DNA of 64,000 nucleotides from Isoetes taiwanensis (GCA_021234155.1 JAJEKV010000045.1:7797105-7861104); one strand, 5' to 3'; counted from the first letter of the stretch, positions 1 to 13,090 are shown. Numbers and translations: made by a program. Notes: generated by a model not told the origin, from the letters alone.

Positions 1-1480
1 GAACTTCCTTTTTAAATCACTTACACGTGTGTAGGCAATACATTGTCTTGTAAAAGACAAAACTAGATTCTCTTCCTTCTGTCACCATCATCTAGATCCC
101 ACAGATCTCGTGTAATTGTCTGCTCCAGATGTGCAACTATTGTGAGACCACATTTTACTGGCCCAACCTCTATCCATAGTACTTAGGCTAAAGCTAGAAG
201 GTGCGGTAATGCATACGCACAATTTGGAGATAAAAACACATAGCCTTCAACGTGTTACTAGGGTGGACCATATAGAAATGACAAAGAAACACTAAAAGCA
301 GAATAATTCAAAGTTAAGGTTTTGAAAAGTTACAAACCATTAAAATATATATAACTTAAACGTGCCCTCCAATGTAGAAAAGCATCTAGTTAGTTCCCTT
401 GGGACAACAAAATCTAAATCTTGGAAAAGTATACTATAGATAAAAAGAAAACTTTGACGACGACAGTGGGTCAAACCAACCTAGTCAACTACGTTCCTTG
501 TTCTAATTACCTTCCTTGTTGACCAGCTATGCATCTTGGATGCCATACAGTTCACAAGACTTTAAATAGTTTCTTTCAATGCTTTTGTATCTATCCTAGT
601 GGCTCGCCGTGTCGTAAGACTAAAAAATTATACATGGATTTAGATTACGTCCAGCAAGAAAACTCATACTAATATGGAATCAAGTCTCTTGAACGACTAA
701 ACCAAGTTGCCACTATTTTTCATAGACTTGTCGGCTTGTTTGAATCTTATTTTGTTCGCTTGAGTGTACTGACTATAAAAAACTGCACAACTACCAACGA
801 GAATAGTGCATAACCCAAGCATAGGATTGTCTAAATTAATTCTATAAAACAATGTTCACGTGGTCTCTCGAAAAGAACATGCAATAGATTAATGGTAGTG
901 CCATCTCAACCACCGGTTAGAACATTCGAGCAGTGCCCTCAAAGAGGTTGCACTGCTTGCTTACATGTGCCTCCCACTCTCACTGGGATGACCTAAGGCA
1001 AGATTGTAGCTGACATACAAGGGACATTACGTGCCACACATTGTTGCTACAATTGTATAGTATAATGAAGCAGACTGACTTTGATTGCTTCATACTGCTG
1101 AACATGGAGGATTCCGGAGAAAATAGGGGCCAACAGAGGTAAAAGAGAATGAATTGGCGGTTGCAATGGTCAGAAGGGAAGGGAGATTGGCGGCACAAAA
1201 GCAGGGCATCATTGTCAGGGGGCGATAGGAAGCATACAATGGTACTTCAAGGGGGGTATGTTTTGCATTGGTAAGCGACACTTGCTCGGGGACGATGTGG
1301 CTTGTAGGGAGGGATGGAGGGCAGAGGGGGGCAAAGGTGATGTGCTATGTCGAACGATGTCGGGGCGAGGTTCTCTCATCTCTCTAGGATTTTGTGAGGT
1401 GGTGGAGAGGAAGGGGTGTATGTGGATTGCAATGTTAGAAAGTCCAAGCCATGGGGGAGGATTTTTTTTAAGGGGGCCCT
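1..1480. other. Upstream intergenic DNA, no gene recognised
   Basis: AT-rich sequence with only short, unconvincing reading frames on both strands. I see no protein family, RNA gene or repeat with clear ends. The right part, from about 1090, becomes G-rich and probably belongs to the upstream region of the glycosyltransferase gene at 1621. Confidence 0.5.
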
Positions 1481-1486
1481 CTCTAG

Positions 1487-1620
1487 AAAAATATTTAAGG
1501 GGTGTCTTTCATGAATTGATGGCAAGAGACCAGGAGAGTTTTTAGAAGTTGTTCAGCAAAGCAAAGCAAAGCAAGCATACCTAGATTTCTTTGCATAGCA
1601 AGCATACCTAGATCGAAGAA
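1487..1620 (+). promoter_or_regulatory. Probable core promoter and 5' leader of the UGT gene
   Basis: An AT stretch (AAAATATTTAAGG, 1488-1500) could serve as a TATA box about 120 nt before the ATG. The leader contains GCAAA/AGCAA repeats around 1555-1580 and a repeated AGCATACCTAGAT (about 1574-1586 and 1601-1613). It ends in the purine-rich start context GAAGAA before ATGGGC. The assignment is by position and composition only. Confidence 0.35.
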
Positions 1621-3472
1621 ATGGGCGAAGTGGCACTGCCATGGCCGATCGAGAAGCCGCATGCTGCAGCGGCGGTCCTCCTGCCCATGCCAATGCAAGG
1701 GCACATCAATCCGATGCGCGGCCTCGCCAAGCTCCTGGCATCGCAAGGATTCCAGGTTTTTTTCATAAACGTACAATCTTTTTGCCTTCCCTCCGCTTCC
1801 TCAAATCCCCCCCAAATCAGTGGTCCTGGCATCAAAATCCTTGATCTTCTTCCCCCGCAAGGCCAGCCCCTTCCTCAATGCCAAGATATGATGGAAACCA
1901 TTATGGACGCCATTGAAAAGATGCGCTCCCCCTTTGAGCGCCTTCTGGCGGATCTTACCCTTGATTTAGGCTACTCTGTCTCCTGCATTGTGGTGGATTC
2001 TTTTGTTTCTTGGGCTCAAGATGTGGCCGATCAATTCCGGGTCCCCAGAGTTGCATTTTGGACCTCTTGCGCTGCGTGTGAGGTCGTCTTTTGCTACCTT
2101 CCTCGCCTTATTTCTGAAGGATATGTTCCTCTTGAGTCTAAAGGTATGAAACAGTGCCTTTCTTTCTCATATCCGTTTGTTTTCTTCTGTTTTTACTGGC
2201 TTTCTATTCCATTATCTTTGCATTCATTAGTTTTGATGGCTTTGTCTTATCTGATTTTGTATTCTCAATCTGTTATTTTTTTCTGGTATGTGCACCGAAA
2301 TCCTACCTGGATTTCATCTTCTTTAGTCCAGTTTGGCGTTTTTCCTTGCTGGGTTGGTTTCAATCAGTTCAATCCGTTGTTTGTCCTTTATTTAATCCAC
2401 ATACGACTCGATTTCTTTTTGCGTTTTTCTCCATTCGATCTGATTTCGTTTAACTGCCATGCGTTTCTGCGTATTTGCTATAAAATTTGTGTGGATTGTT
2501 CGTGTATGAATGGTTAGTCATGCAAACTACTTCCGTTTCATCACTTTTCCCAGTGTTCATGGTCTAATCTTCATATTCCTATGATTTACAGAGCACGGAG
2601 AGGATGATTTGATACCATTTATGAACGGGATGTTTCCACTGAGTCCAAAGGACCTGCCAGTATCACTACACACGGCAAATCCCCTCATAGAGTATCTGAG
2701 GGACATGTACTCAAGGGCGTCAGAGGCAGCATTCAGCCTGGTAAACAGTGTAGAAGAGTATGAGCCTCAAGCAGTTGCCTCAATGTCCAAATTTGTAGGC
2801 AACTACATGGCAGTAGGACCCCTGCATTCCCAAGAGCCAAGAAAACTAGGCAAAGAAGAACAGAGATGTCTAGAATGGCTAGACACAAAGGAAGACAATT
2901 CAGTCCTCTACATAGCCTTTGGAACAGTCACAAATCTAACTCTTTCAGAATTTGAAGCCCTGAGAAGAGGTCTAGAGGAAACCTCTAGAGCCTTCCTGTG
3001 GGTTTTGAGCACAAGCCAAAGGAAATCTCTGCCAGAAAAGATCATCCAGTCCTTCATGGCCAAAACTGCCAGGGAAGGACTGGGTCTGGTGGTAGAATGG
3101 GCACCACAGGTGCAGGTACTCAAGCACAGGTCTATAGGAGGGTTTGTGACACACTGTGGCTGGAATTCCATTCTGGAGAGTCTGAGTGCAGGGGTTCCCA
3201 TGCTGGCATGTCCTGAGAGAGCAGATCAGAACCTGAATTGCAAGTACCTTACACAGGTGTGGAAAACTGGCATCAAGATCAAGGATGAAGGGGAGCAGCT
3301 GCAGTTTTGGGATGTGCATCAAGGCATCTCCAGACTTATGCTGCAAAAAGAAGGCCAGGAGCTCAGGCTGAGGGCTCAGAAAATGAGGGACCTTGCTGCC
3401 TCTGCTGTAGGGCATGGAGGATCCTCTTCCAAAAACCTGCAAGCCTTTGCAGCAGCTCTGCAGTGTTGCTGA
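1621..3472 (+). CDS. Family 1 UDP-glycosyltransferase (UGT), two exons
   Basis: Predicted cytosolic enzyme that moves a sugar from a UDP-sugar to a small acceptor such as a flavonoid, hormone or other specialised metabolite. Exon 1 is 1621-2143 and exon 2 is 2592-3472. The 448-nt intron starts GTATGA and ends TTTACAG; splicing joins G|AG in phase and gives 467 aa, normal for the family. Residue 28 in MQGHINPM is the expected catalytic His, and Asp126 in CIVVDSF fits its activating partner. The 44-residue PSPG donor-binding box runs from residue 344 (WAPQ) through HCGWNS (362-367) to DQ (386-387), with Trp at box position 22 and Gln at 44. The final Gln usually goes with UDP-glucose. No signal peptide or membrane anchor is seen. 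The sequence is intact, and ATG 1621 gives the standard N-terminus. The acceptor cannot be read from sequence. I am sure of the family, not the subfamily. Confidence 0.93.
2144..2591 (+). other. Intron of the UGT gene
   Basis: GT-AG intron, T-rich throughout with a long pyrimidine tract, phase 1 (one exon-1 base completes a Glu codon with the first two bases of exon 2). Long open frames run through the start of the intron but have no UGT similarity. The frame after the acceptor continues directly with family-typical sequence. Confidence 0.9.
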
Positions 3473-4058
3473 GTTGGTAGACTGTAAAGTGCCCCTGTAC
3501 TTTGCTTCTTGGCCTCCCTTTTTGGACCATGTGTAAATTATGTATCCTGTCCTCTCTTTATGGTCCCAAAGTGTTCTATACTTAGGTTGCACTTAGTTGT
3601 CTCCAACTTGTACCATATATCTCTCCAACATCATCACCACCACCATTTTCACATCCCAAAATCCTCTTCTACTTCTGCCTTTGTTTCATCCTCTTTTCAC
3701 ATCACAACCTTCTCTCTTGTACCAGTGTCACCAATGTGTCACTAGCATGTCCCTTTGTAATCTCATCCTAACATAATTGATTTAATTGTGGATATCAATT
3801 TGGTACCTTTTTCTACCATCAATTGTGGATGTCAATTTGTGTTTTGTTCTACATGTCACTACCCTGTCGCTTAGCACATTTGATTCAAATTTTGTGGTTA
3901 TTATTACCTTCATGATCGTGTTTAGACTAATTAATTCATTGTAGTTTGTGATGTGATATGCTGTCCTCGGTCAAGGGGGGTCGGGGAACATTGTGACCAC
4001 CAATTCCAAATTGTTAATTTCCTCACAGACTGTCGTCTTGTCTGTGCTCCATTCATTA
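3473..4058 (+). other. UGT 3' flank, no further gene seen
   Basis: T-rich sequence that should contain the UGT 3' UTR and polyadenylation site. No clear AATAAA is present close to the stop. A short CAT/CAC-rich run lies near 3630-3645. Nothing else can be assigned. Confidence 0.4.
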
Positions 4059-4268
4059 CAAGCACTTGATCTATCCTAATCTCTGTGTCCTTTTTTTTAA
4101 TTAAGTGTTTGATTTAACTAAGGCAAAGGGTCTATATTGGTGTCTAGATACACATGTATTAAGCAAGCACTTGATCTATCCTAATCTCGTGTCTTTTTTT
4201 TAATTAAGTGTTTGATTTAACTAAGGCAAAGGGTCTATATTGATGTCTAGATACACATGTATTAAGCC
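4059..4268. repeat. Tandem duplication, 105-bp unit, two copies
   Basis: A unit beginning CAAGCACTTGATCTATCC starts at 4059 and again at 4164. Both copies contain a T tract followed by AATTAAGTGTTTGATTTAAC and end near TACACATGTATTAAG. They differ by a few substitutions and small indels, so the duplication is fairly recent. It is non-coding. Confidence 0.85.
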
Positions 4269-4762
4269 ATGATGAGATTTTACCCCTATAATTGCATGAT
4301 CTATGATGCAAGCCTCTAATACAGCAACATTGCATGTGGTATTGTTTAGGTTCAAGTTGAGTGTTTGTTGCATCATTGCTTTTCTAGGGTGGGACAAACT
4401 AGACCATACATTCACTCTATTGGGAGGTATCTTCTTATGCTAATAGTCCACTAATATCTATCCATTAGCTCTATTATGAATGCTAAATTATATATCGTAA
4501 AAAAATGATATTTCAAAATTTAAGATCTTTTGGTTCTTTTCTTAGCGAACCCATATGATCTCCCACTAGCCGCCTTATCGAATTCAATCATTTGATTGAT
4601 GCAAATGCATCATAATTCTAGGTATTATCACTGTCAAAATGATGCAAATTTTGTAGTTTCTTTTCATCTTCAGGTAGAAGTTGGACGTGAAGAGGTCTTG
4701 AGTTCGTCCTGTCACATGTATATAGTGAATGGTTACGTGAATTATAGACGGACAGACATACG
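4269..4762. other. Intergenic stretch, nothing recognised
   Basis: AT-rich. Small frames are present, but no family similarity or structured repeat is visible before the GATA array. Confidence 0.4.
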
Positions 4763-4968
<206 letters not shown>

Positions 4969-5040
4969 AATATCCATTGATTCACAAAAGGACTATAGGA
5001 CGATACGAACAATATTGGCATTATGTCTGGTGATGGGACA
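4969..5040 (-). mobile_element. Possible RTE-like LINE 3' end attached to the GATA tail
   Basis: The order TATCCATTGA, then AGGACTATAGGACGA, after the microsatellite parallels the ends at 8200 and 22022, where ATCCATGG or GTCCATGG precedes a short hairpin and TGGGACG. It is diverged and short, so the match is only suggestive. Confidence 0.35.
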
Positions 5041-5261
5041 ATGGCCTTGGTGGATGTGTAAAAAAAGTATTTCTGCATCTTTTAAAATGTTTTGCACTTG
5101 TTCTTCTCCTGCACTTCTTACGTATATCTAGAAGCCACAAGCCTTCCCATGGCTTTATATCTCATTATTCCCTCCCCCGACCTCCAAATTGTTGTCCTTC
5201 ACAACAAGTTCATAATGTTTTGGACTAAATACTAATACTTTTATCTATTTATCTGTCTATT

Positions 5262-8040
5262 TGTTTTTTTTTTTAATTTATTTATTTATTTTATAAATGT
5301 GGACCTTTACTACTCACAGCAGAAAACAAAAGGTACACGAGGGACTCAAAACCCAGTGGAGAAAATGTCCACTAAAGCAAAACTACCCACCACATATATA
5401 ACACAGGGAAGGAGAGAATAAATATCACCAAGAGCACAACTAACTATGAATAAGCACGAATCTAAAGATAGCGCTCTTGGCATCATCTTTTGAGGAAGAG
5501 CACTTATAAGCTTTGATGATACGACTATAAGCATCACTGAGCACTTGGGTATCTGGAAAGACCTGTCCTTTGAAGATGAAGAGATTTCATCTCTTCCAGG
5601 TGGACTAGATGATCCAAGCGGATGCCAAATGGAAAGTCCTCTATTTAAGCTTGTTCCAAAAGTTGGGATAGATTGACAATAAAACCTGCTGACTATTCAA
5701 ATCACAATGAAATAAGATCAAAAGCCATTTTCAAGCAGGTCGAACATGCTGACACAAGAAGAAGCAATGCTCAATTGTCTCATCACTTTGCATGCAGAGA
5801 AGGAAGATCACAAAGACATCTGGATGAAAACAATGAAGTATTTACCCGCATGCATCTATGAATGACCTGCCACTATAAGATAGGCAGTTTACGATGAGCA
5901 ATTTATCCCATATTCATCGCCAGACTACTTTTCCATGAGGCTTATGGATAGCTGAAGGCCATTTTGGCGATGGAGGCAACACTTCAGGCTGAAGCAAGAC
6001 AACATACATCGAATACACAAGTTTCTCCTCGACACTGCCATGAACCATCCAAAGCTAGGGAGCCATGCCTTGTGGATCTGGAGGAAGAATAGAAGCCACT
6101 TTTTGAAAAATGACACGGTCCTAACAGAGGAGGAGAAACTTCAATCTCAGCTCATTCCATGCCAACAACCTTGTCTCATTATACCATGCAGATAATGTTG
6201 CCACTAATGTTGCGCCAATGGATAAGCAGAGGAGACCAAAGAACGGTCTACCTGGCCATCACCGAAAGGGATCTACCAACAGTTAGCTATAAAATTGGTA
6301 CATGCCACTGGCTGGAACTGAAACAAAGTGCGCATAGTCTCCCAAACAGTCAGTGACCCCTTGAGAAAAGGTGATGCATTAGGGTATGGCAAAAGTAGAT
6401 AGAATAATGCCCATAGAAGGAGTGGCTTAATGGAGAACCAAAGAAAATGCATATTTGCAAAGACTGATAAATGAGACATAGACCTAAAAAGTTATTAGCA
6501 TTATTCAAAATCCACCATATAAACTTAGAAATCAGCAGATTGGTTTGGAGAAGAAAGTGAATTATCCCCAGTTCTCTACAAAATTTAGGCAAAATACACT
6601 TGGCCTAACTAATTATAACATCATCACCCACTTCAATGCCACTCCAAATAAAGTTCCTAACAATACGAACAATGAGTTGAAAAGTGCTAGCAAGATGGAT
6701 GCCTTATAGACATGTGTACTACTGAGAACTAACTTAGTTATAGTTACGCAGCCAGCCATGGATAACTTAGCCATAGACCACCAAACAGATGCTTTTCCAA
6801 CCCCTTAATAATAGCATCCCATGCATCACCACAACAAAATGTGTATTTCGACCAGAATGCCTAGAAGCCTAGTTGCCTTCCCATGAGGAAGAACCTTCCA
6901 CAGAAATGAGACCACAGAAGATGGCACTAAAGAGTCCAAGGCCCACAGGAAAGTACATTTTTCCCATCCCACAAAGATACCAAAAGCCAAAGAGAAACTA
7001 TAAGGAAATAGCATTCTGCAACTTCTGCTCATCAACAATTAGGAACAACAAAGCTTGTAAACCATTATCCCATTATTCATGGAAAGACCATGCAAGATGC
7101 CTTCCTACGCTGCAAGAAAGAATACTTGAGAGAGGATCTCTGCCATAATTGTAAATAGCAAGGGTGCCAAGGGACAGCCCTGGCGAATGTTTCATCCCAC
7201 GTAAAAAAAAATGCCAATGGTTTTCCTTGAAAAAGAACTGTAGAATGTCAGCAGAATAATGCAGTTTCATGACATCTGTTGCAAACTGGATACCAAAGAC
7301 GCATGAGGCATTTGCTCCCAAAAAATCCAGTCAACACTGTCATATGCTTTCGCAAAATCTAGTTTCAAATATACGACGAGATGATCATGCATTGTAGCCC
7401 AATAAAGACCCTCATATGCAGCTGCTACATTTATTCAAGATACACCGCCGAGGCGGAAAACCTGACCTCTGTGGAGGAGATAGAATCATCAAGCACACTA
7501 CGAAGCTTTTGAGCAAAAGCTTTAGCAAAGATCGTATGCATTGAGGACAACAAGGTAATGGGATGCATGGAAGAGGGATCCTTACACTTCGAAATGAGAG
7601 AAATACAATCGGAGTTGAAAAATTTGTCTAGATGCCTCTGTCTTTTAAGATCACGAAAAGCATCATATACATCTGCACCAAGCCAGTCCCAATACTCCTA
7701 AAAAAATTCCATCGGAATATCATCAATGCAATGACACTTGCCCCTCTTGAGAAGAAAAGTGGCCTCAGCTAAATCACTCTGACTGATCTCAGCCTCTAAA
7801 GTGACCCTTTGCTCATTGGAGGCTATAAAATGAACCTTAGCAAGTAGAGCCTCTTGAAAATCTGACTGAAATGGAAGATGACGAGCACTGAAGAAAGAAG
7901 AGAAATGCTTGTGCAAAAACTTCTAAGCTCTGTTGGATTGTAAAGAAGGAGCTCATCCCGAATATGAAGAGACTAGAGAGATGCAACTAGCTTTCTTGTT
8001 TTGGCAGCTTTAAAGAAAAAACCTGGGCACTGATCTCCCT
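5262..8040 (-). pseudogene. Decayed L1-like LINE, ORF2 (reverse transcriptase to zinc knuckle)
   Basis: Remnant of a non-LTR retrotransposon polymerase, read right to left. Near 7327-7372 the minus strand gives YLKLDFAKAYDSVDW, the catalytic-core signature of plant L1 reverse transcriptases. Upstream, near 7500-7570, is a degenerate segment of the type HPITLLSSMHTIFAKAFAQ. Further on come a NFIWSG / CILPKF / LGII region (about 6520-6660) and a zf-RVT-like SDETIEHCFFLC (about 5740-5822). Stops and frameshifts occur in every frame. A T-run at 5262-5273 fits a poly(A) tail on the minus strand. The endonuclease domain is not found. The family is clear, the exact ends are not. Confidence 0.75.
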
Positions 8041-8167
8041 ATGAAAAAATTATTCAAAGTGCAAATCCACACTTTGATATATATCATTTTAGACTAATAA
8101 TATTTTAGCTATTTTTTATTCTTTTGTAGACATATAGCCAAAATAAGCCATATTATTCAAAGGGAAA

Positions 8168-8400
8168 GGCATTTATAGATAGATAGACAGACAGATTGAT
8201 TCTAACATCCATGGAGACCATTAGGGCCATGGGACGATAATGAACAAGGGCATGAATTCCAAAGGAAGGAAGGATGGGGACAAATCCCCCTGAGGCAGTG
8301 AAAATCATAGTGGCCCTATCAAGCCATTGGGTCCTGATCTATTTTTGCAAAAATTCCCATGTTGGCTTTGTAGGATGAGTTAGCTATATAGAAGGTGCAG
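8168..8400 (-). mobile_element. RTE-like LINE 3' fragment with GATA/GACA tail
   Basis: A short GATA/GACA tail (about 8175-8195) is followed by AACATCCATGGAGACC and a hairpin-like GGGCCATGGGACGAT. This matches the layout of the LINE 3' ends at 12100 and 22022. It lies between the ORF1-like and ORF2-like parts of the L1 remnant and may be nested in it. The right boundary is unknown. Confidence 0.5.
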
Positions 8401-8639
8401 ATTCACCATTTTATAGTAGTTTATTGGTAGCTAAGGGATTGGAATAGCCAATTTATTATTTGTTAATTTGGGACATACTAACATTTTGGCCATTTGAGTT
8501 AGACATATGCTGGGAATAAATAGCAAAAGTGGTCATTTCAGGCTTCACTTTGACAGAGAATTTACATAAGAAATGGCCAATTCATTGCACTTAAAGAATT
8601 TCTTTTTCTTTTTTAAAGATGGCAATCTATTATCACGAA

Positions 8640-9600
8640 AAATCAAGATGCATGCAAGGAACCTGTGACATAGGAAACCTAAAGGACAAAATAATCCATT
8701 AAGCAAAACAACCTATACATAGAGTATAATCAAGCTCGGTGTGCCATCTTGAGGCATTTAATGGCCTCATCACAATTGACATGTTCTGCCACATCGAGAT
8801 GATCATCAACAAACATCAAATTGTCATGCCACTGGATAGTACCAGGCAAGATAGGCTCATGAGATGAAATAATAGACTTCTTCCTAGTTCCCTTCTTTTA
8901 CTTGGCATGTTATCATGATTCTTTAGAGCACTGAAGATTAGGACCACCATCACAACCACAACATAGGGTGTAAAGGAACAACAGGTGAAGCTGATGTGCT
9001 AAGGACCACATGCTCATAACTGGAAGTAGATCATCTTCCATAGCCGAGGAGCGCAAAACAAACGAGAAAGATTGATCATGAATAGATGAAGAAATAATAG
9101 TGGAAGCTTGAACCTGAGGGAAATGAGAATATTGAACAGTTTAAGACACACGAGGACCTCGACGAAAGCTAGCAAAAGCCCCCTTATCTGGAAATAATTG
9201 GGTTAGTTCTAGACCATTTAGAAGCTTAAGATCCAACTTCTTAAGGTCCGCTCTTCACCATTATACAATCCGGTAAACGCGAGTCTACTGGCAAAGAAAT
9301 GCAAATCCTCAGACCGTTCATGATGGAGTGTGAGATATGAACCCTAACTCCATTGCAATTGCTATTAAAAATTGATGAGCCATTAGATCTACAGAAAGAT
9401 TAAGTATCGAGAACCAACAAGGCATCTTTAATGCGCGAACCATGTCTGGTGTAAAATTAGGAGAATAATACTGGTAGATTATATATTCCCCACCAAGTGG
9501 ATCAATCCCTCTAGATAGCAAAGAGTCAACTGCATCACTACTATCAAATATAATAAGAACAAAGTTTTTTGCCAAGATGATGGATTAAAAAGGAGAAAGT
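8640..9600 (-). pseudogene. L1-like LINE ORF1 remnant (DUF4283-type gag-like)
   Basis: The longest open part is 9318-9575. It has the DUF4283 pattern of plant L1 ORF1 proteins: a region ending in DPLGGEYIIYQYYSPNF, then PCWFSILNLS and a helix ending in IAMELG. In these elements ORF1 is an RNA-binding, nucleocapsid-like protein. A weak Cys-rich stretch (LCCGCDGGPNLQC, about 8925-8965) may be a zinc-knuckle remnant. Orientation and position fit the 5' half of the same element as 5262-8040. Confidence 0.6.
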
Positions 9601-12050
9601 TGAAGGCGTCTCAAAAAATAAGATAATTAAACATGAAACCATGAAAAATTTAAATAGCCACCAGTAAAATAACTAAGGATGGATGTAAAGTGGCACAACA
9701 CACCTTCGTTGACATGAAACGTTTCCTCTTCTTGTACCCATCTTGAAAGCAAAAGCAAGTATTTCAAGGAATCTTTCAATGGATCAAAGAATTAACTTTC
9801 AACAAAACAATATCTAATAGTGCAGATCTTATGCTAACCAACTTATAAGATCTGACCCCACTAAACTCAGCTAGAAAATTGTTGTTTTGTGTGCTGTCGA
9901 TGAGGAAATTGTAATACATGCACTTTCAAGCTCTTCAAACACCCTCCATGCTGGTTCGGGAGACACTCGATGTTGGCATTTCCATATCGAGCATATAGGC
10001 GTGATCGATCAAATTTGAGCCTATATTTAGATTAAAACAATAGCAGATCAAGCCTACTTGAAGAAATCAAAGGAAAACATGGATTGGATGCTTTGTTTGT
10101 CAAGATCCTTGTTGCTATAAAAAGTTCTAACTATGAACTACTAAAGCTTGCAAAAATTGCCTCCTCCTTCTAAATCACAACTCATTCAAAAGTATATATT
10201 TGTAGGGCAGCGATTCAGTAAAAAATATGATCGTGTTCGATAAGAAAGGCCATCATAAGACCTTTCCAATGCTTCAATTTTCACCAAAATTGATGCCTTG
10301 AGCAACAACTACATGGAAAACTGTGCACCTGAAGAAACTCTAAATTCTTCACTCGAAAACCCTGATGCAGACATCAAAACATACTCAAATTTGACCAACT
10401 CACATCCAAAAGGCTTTAACAGTTCTGATTTCACTTGAATCTCTCTATTATCATGAATCATCGTGCGGAAGCCATGGACACTGCCCCGGGAGTCTCAGAA
10501 GGCATTGGAGCTAATTGAGCTAATCAATTAAAACTTCTCTAGGAGGAGAATTCTTATTACCTAGAGACCAATTAAGGACTTGCAAACACATTCATGATTT
10601 TGAACAAGGCCCACGAGGAATCCTAGAGGATTTATCTTTACGTATTTTTGATATGGCATCTGCGTTCCTAGGGTCAAGAAAAAAATCCCATTATCTTTAC
10701 ATATAGACATAAAATTTCTTACAAAAGAGGCAAAAAAATAATTTAATATAAAAGTAAGGGATTAATTAACTTTTTCTTTGACAATTGTTATAAATATTCC
10801 ATTCTAGTTATCTTTTGGGCTTTCACACATAGAATACAATAAGAATCATTATATATGCAAAGTCAAGTCTTTAGCTTTTATGCAAAGATCCTTAATGCAT
10901 CTCATATGCAACCATTAAAGTCATTTTGTATTTTTCATAAATGTACATACAAACCATAGAATAAAATAAAACATAATAAGAAAAATCCCATTTGCGCGCA
11001 TTCAGATGGTTTGTACGCATAATGCACGTGCACACCTGTTGCAGGGAATAATGTAAGGGCTTGAGAATACTAGACTTAGGTCTCAAAAATTTCCATGACT
11101 GGTTATGGCCATTACATGTTTCAAAATTGAGTTGTAGGGGTTAAAGTTGTAAAGATATGATAACATACATAAATCAAATCTCCTACATGAGATATTAAGA
11201 CATCACATCTAACAAATCCAGCCTTACGAATATGTTAAGACAGCTTACGCATGAATGGATGGGAAATACTAAAAAATAATTATTGCTTACTTTTGACATG
11301 CATGTTAGAAAAGGAACGTTTACGAAAATACAACTTAATGCTACAATGATGATGTTGTACGTTTTCAACATTAGAAGATGATATGTGGTCCCCTAGAGCT
11401 ATAGTTCCAAGGAGAAGCAAAAGTTTCAATGTCCTTCACGCAATGTCTTTAGGTGTTTATCCATCTATACATTAGACTAATCCTTTTTTAAGCTTAAAGA
11501 ATGTGACTTCTCTACCTATTTATATAATTATACTTCTCAAACTTTGTTATCTCTAGTCTTGATGACAATATTCTAACTTTTACTTACAAATTTCGACGAA
11601 CCTAGGCTGCTAAATGACAAAGCCATCCTCTATAATTTCTCGCTGAATATAAAGAGGCAACCTCTAAGTATATATATCATAACAGTTTTCTGACATGCGA
11701 GCTTTACTGCTTTCTTAATACTTTATGTGAGTATTTGATTTAATTAGTCTATAAAATGCTCTTCCATCGTAAGTTATCATTTTAATTGTACCTTTTAATG
11801 AGATAACGTCAAGATGGTATAAATCCACAAAGTAAGATAATCATGAACAAAGTTATTTCTGAACATCAACGACCTCAAACTAGTAATTAACATTTGCATG
11901 ATGGACTCACAAAATGCAATCCTCAACAAGGGGTTGGGGCAATTGCAAGGCTATTATAAAAATTTTCAGAAAAATAATGATGAGAGAAAAAGTCTAACGT
12001 ACGCGTCATCCTAATACCTGCACATCACAAACAATAAAACAAATGCAAAA
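9601..12050. other. AT-rich intergenic DNA, nothing recognised
   Basis: No reading frame above 65 codons and no recognisable family. It probably contains the 5' part of the L1-like element and older decayed repeats, but I cannot define their ends. Confidence 0.4.
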
Positions 12051-12600
12051 GGAAGGAAGGAAGGAAGGAAGGAAGGAAGGAAGGAAGGAAGGAAGGAAGT
12101 TTATTTTAACGTCCACGGAGGCCGAGGCCTATGAGACTAAGACATGCAGAGAATGTGCAAAAAAAAGCCAAAACCCCAACACCAAAACAAACAATGTAAT
12201 CAGACAAAGAGAACCCTACTAAAGGGATGAAAAAACCCCCATTTGGGAGGAAAAACCCTAACGAGAGGCTCTCAAATACCATGCCCCGGAAGAGCAAGTC
12301 CGACTACCGAAATGCTGCGGATGTAAGCTCCGGTCGGCGCTACCATAGGTGATGCGAAAGTAAGCGATGTAGCGGTGTGTCAGAGCATCTAAGATCAGTG
12401 TGCACTACTCGGACAAGGGCATATGCTGGGCACTGCTGGAGGGCATGGTGCTCATCCTCTATCACGTGCATCTCACAACACTGACATATCCTCTCCTCCC
12501 CAGGGGATCCCGCGGTTCGCCATTCACCTCCCAAACTGTTGAAGGCTAATGGGTCACGCATGACATGCGATAAAAACAACTATGAAATATGTTGGTCATG
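12051..12600 (-). mobile_element. 5'-truncated RTE-like LINE with (TTCC)n tail
   Basis: Reading the minus strand, 12579-12340 encodes the C-terminal zinc-binding region of a LINE polymerase, with the pattern ERICQCCEMHVIEDEHH then QQCPAY. It parallels HRTCKVCGANEVEDEAH then HCPAY in the LINE at 16249. The 3' UTR (12339-12100) ends in a short hairpin (AGGCCTCGGCCT) and GTGGACGTTAAAATAAAC, then a (TTCC)n tail that reads as (GGAA)n at 12051-12099 on the plus strand. Everything upstream of the C-terminus is missing. Confidence 0.75.
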
Positions 12601-12658
12601 TGTGTCACATGAAACAACAAAAAAATGCAATGTAGACATAATTTAGGGTTGGAGGGTG

Positions 12659-13090
12659 GGATCAAGAAGGAAAAAACAGAACTATTGAGACAAAGAAAAA
12701 ACATCGATATGAGACAATAAAAAGCAAACCCAAAACCACATGTGACACATCCCGCCTCCCTCCCTCCCTCCGTTTTACCACCCTCCCCCCAACGAGAATA
12801 TCGATCTGCTGGTTCGGATCATTCCATTCTCGTGATGGACTCGCAAGATGCATCCCGATCAAGAAGTGGACTTGAACTCCGAAAAACTAGATCGAACGCG
12901 AAGGCTGAAGGAAAGTATCTAAACTTGACAACTAGATCGAGACGAAATAAGCTAGAGGAGAAAAAAAATGCCAATAATCGTCAATCTATACAGGAAGAAG
13001 CCCTTCTCCTATATGGGATCAAGAAGGAAAGGATGGAACTGTTGAGATGAGAAAGAGAAGACTTTTGCAATAAAAAGTGAATCCAATGGC
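12659..13090. repeat. Pair of about 75-bp direct repeats, 357 bp apart
   Basis: GGGATCAAGAAGGAAA starts at about 12659 and again at about 13016. Each is followed by a related purine-rich stretch ending in CAATAAAAAG and AATCCAA or AACCCAA. They flank a CG-richer segment (12740-13010) with an open frame of 102 codons that I do not recognise. They may mark an insertion or an internal duplication just upstream of the MULE remnant. Confidence 0.6.

Noticed and set aside
2144-2517. Continuation of UGT exon 1 as one 298-codon protein
   Set aside because: The part after 2143 is hydrophobic T-rich intron. Splicing at 2143/2592 restores the family sequence exactly.
2609-3472. Separate gene starting at 2609
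   Set aside because: The start is TTG, and the frame extends upstream to the splice acceptor at 2591. It is exon 2.
2972-3592. 206-codon minus-strand frame over UGT exon 2
   Set aside because: Antisense shadow of a conserved exon, without family features.
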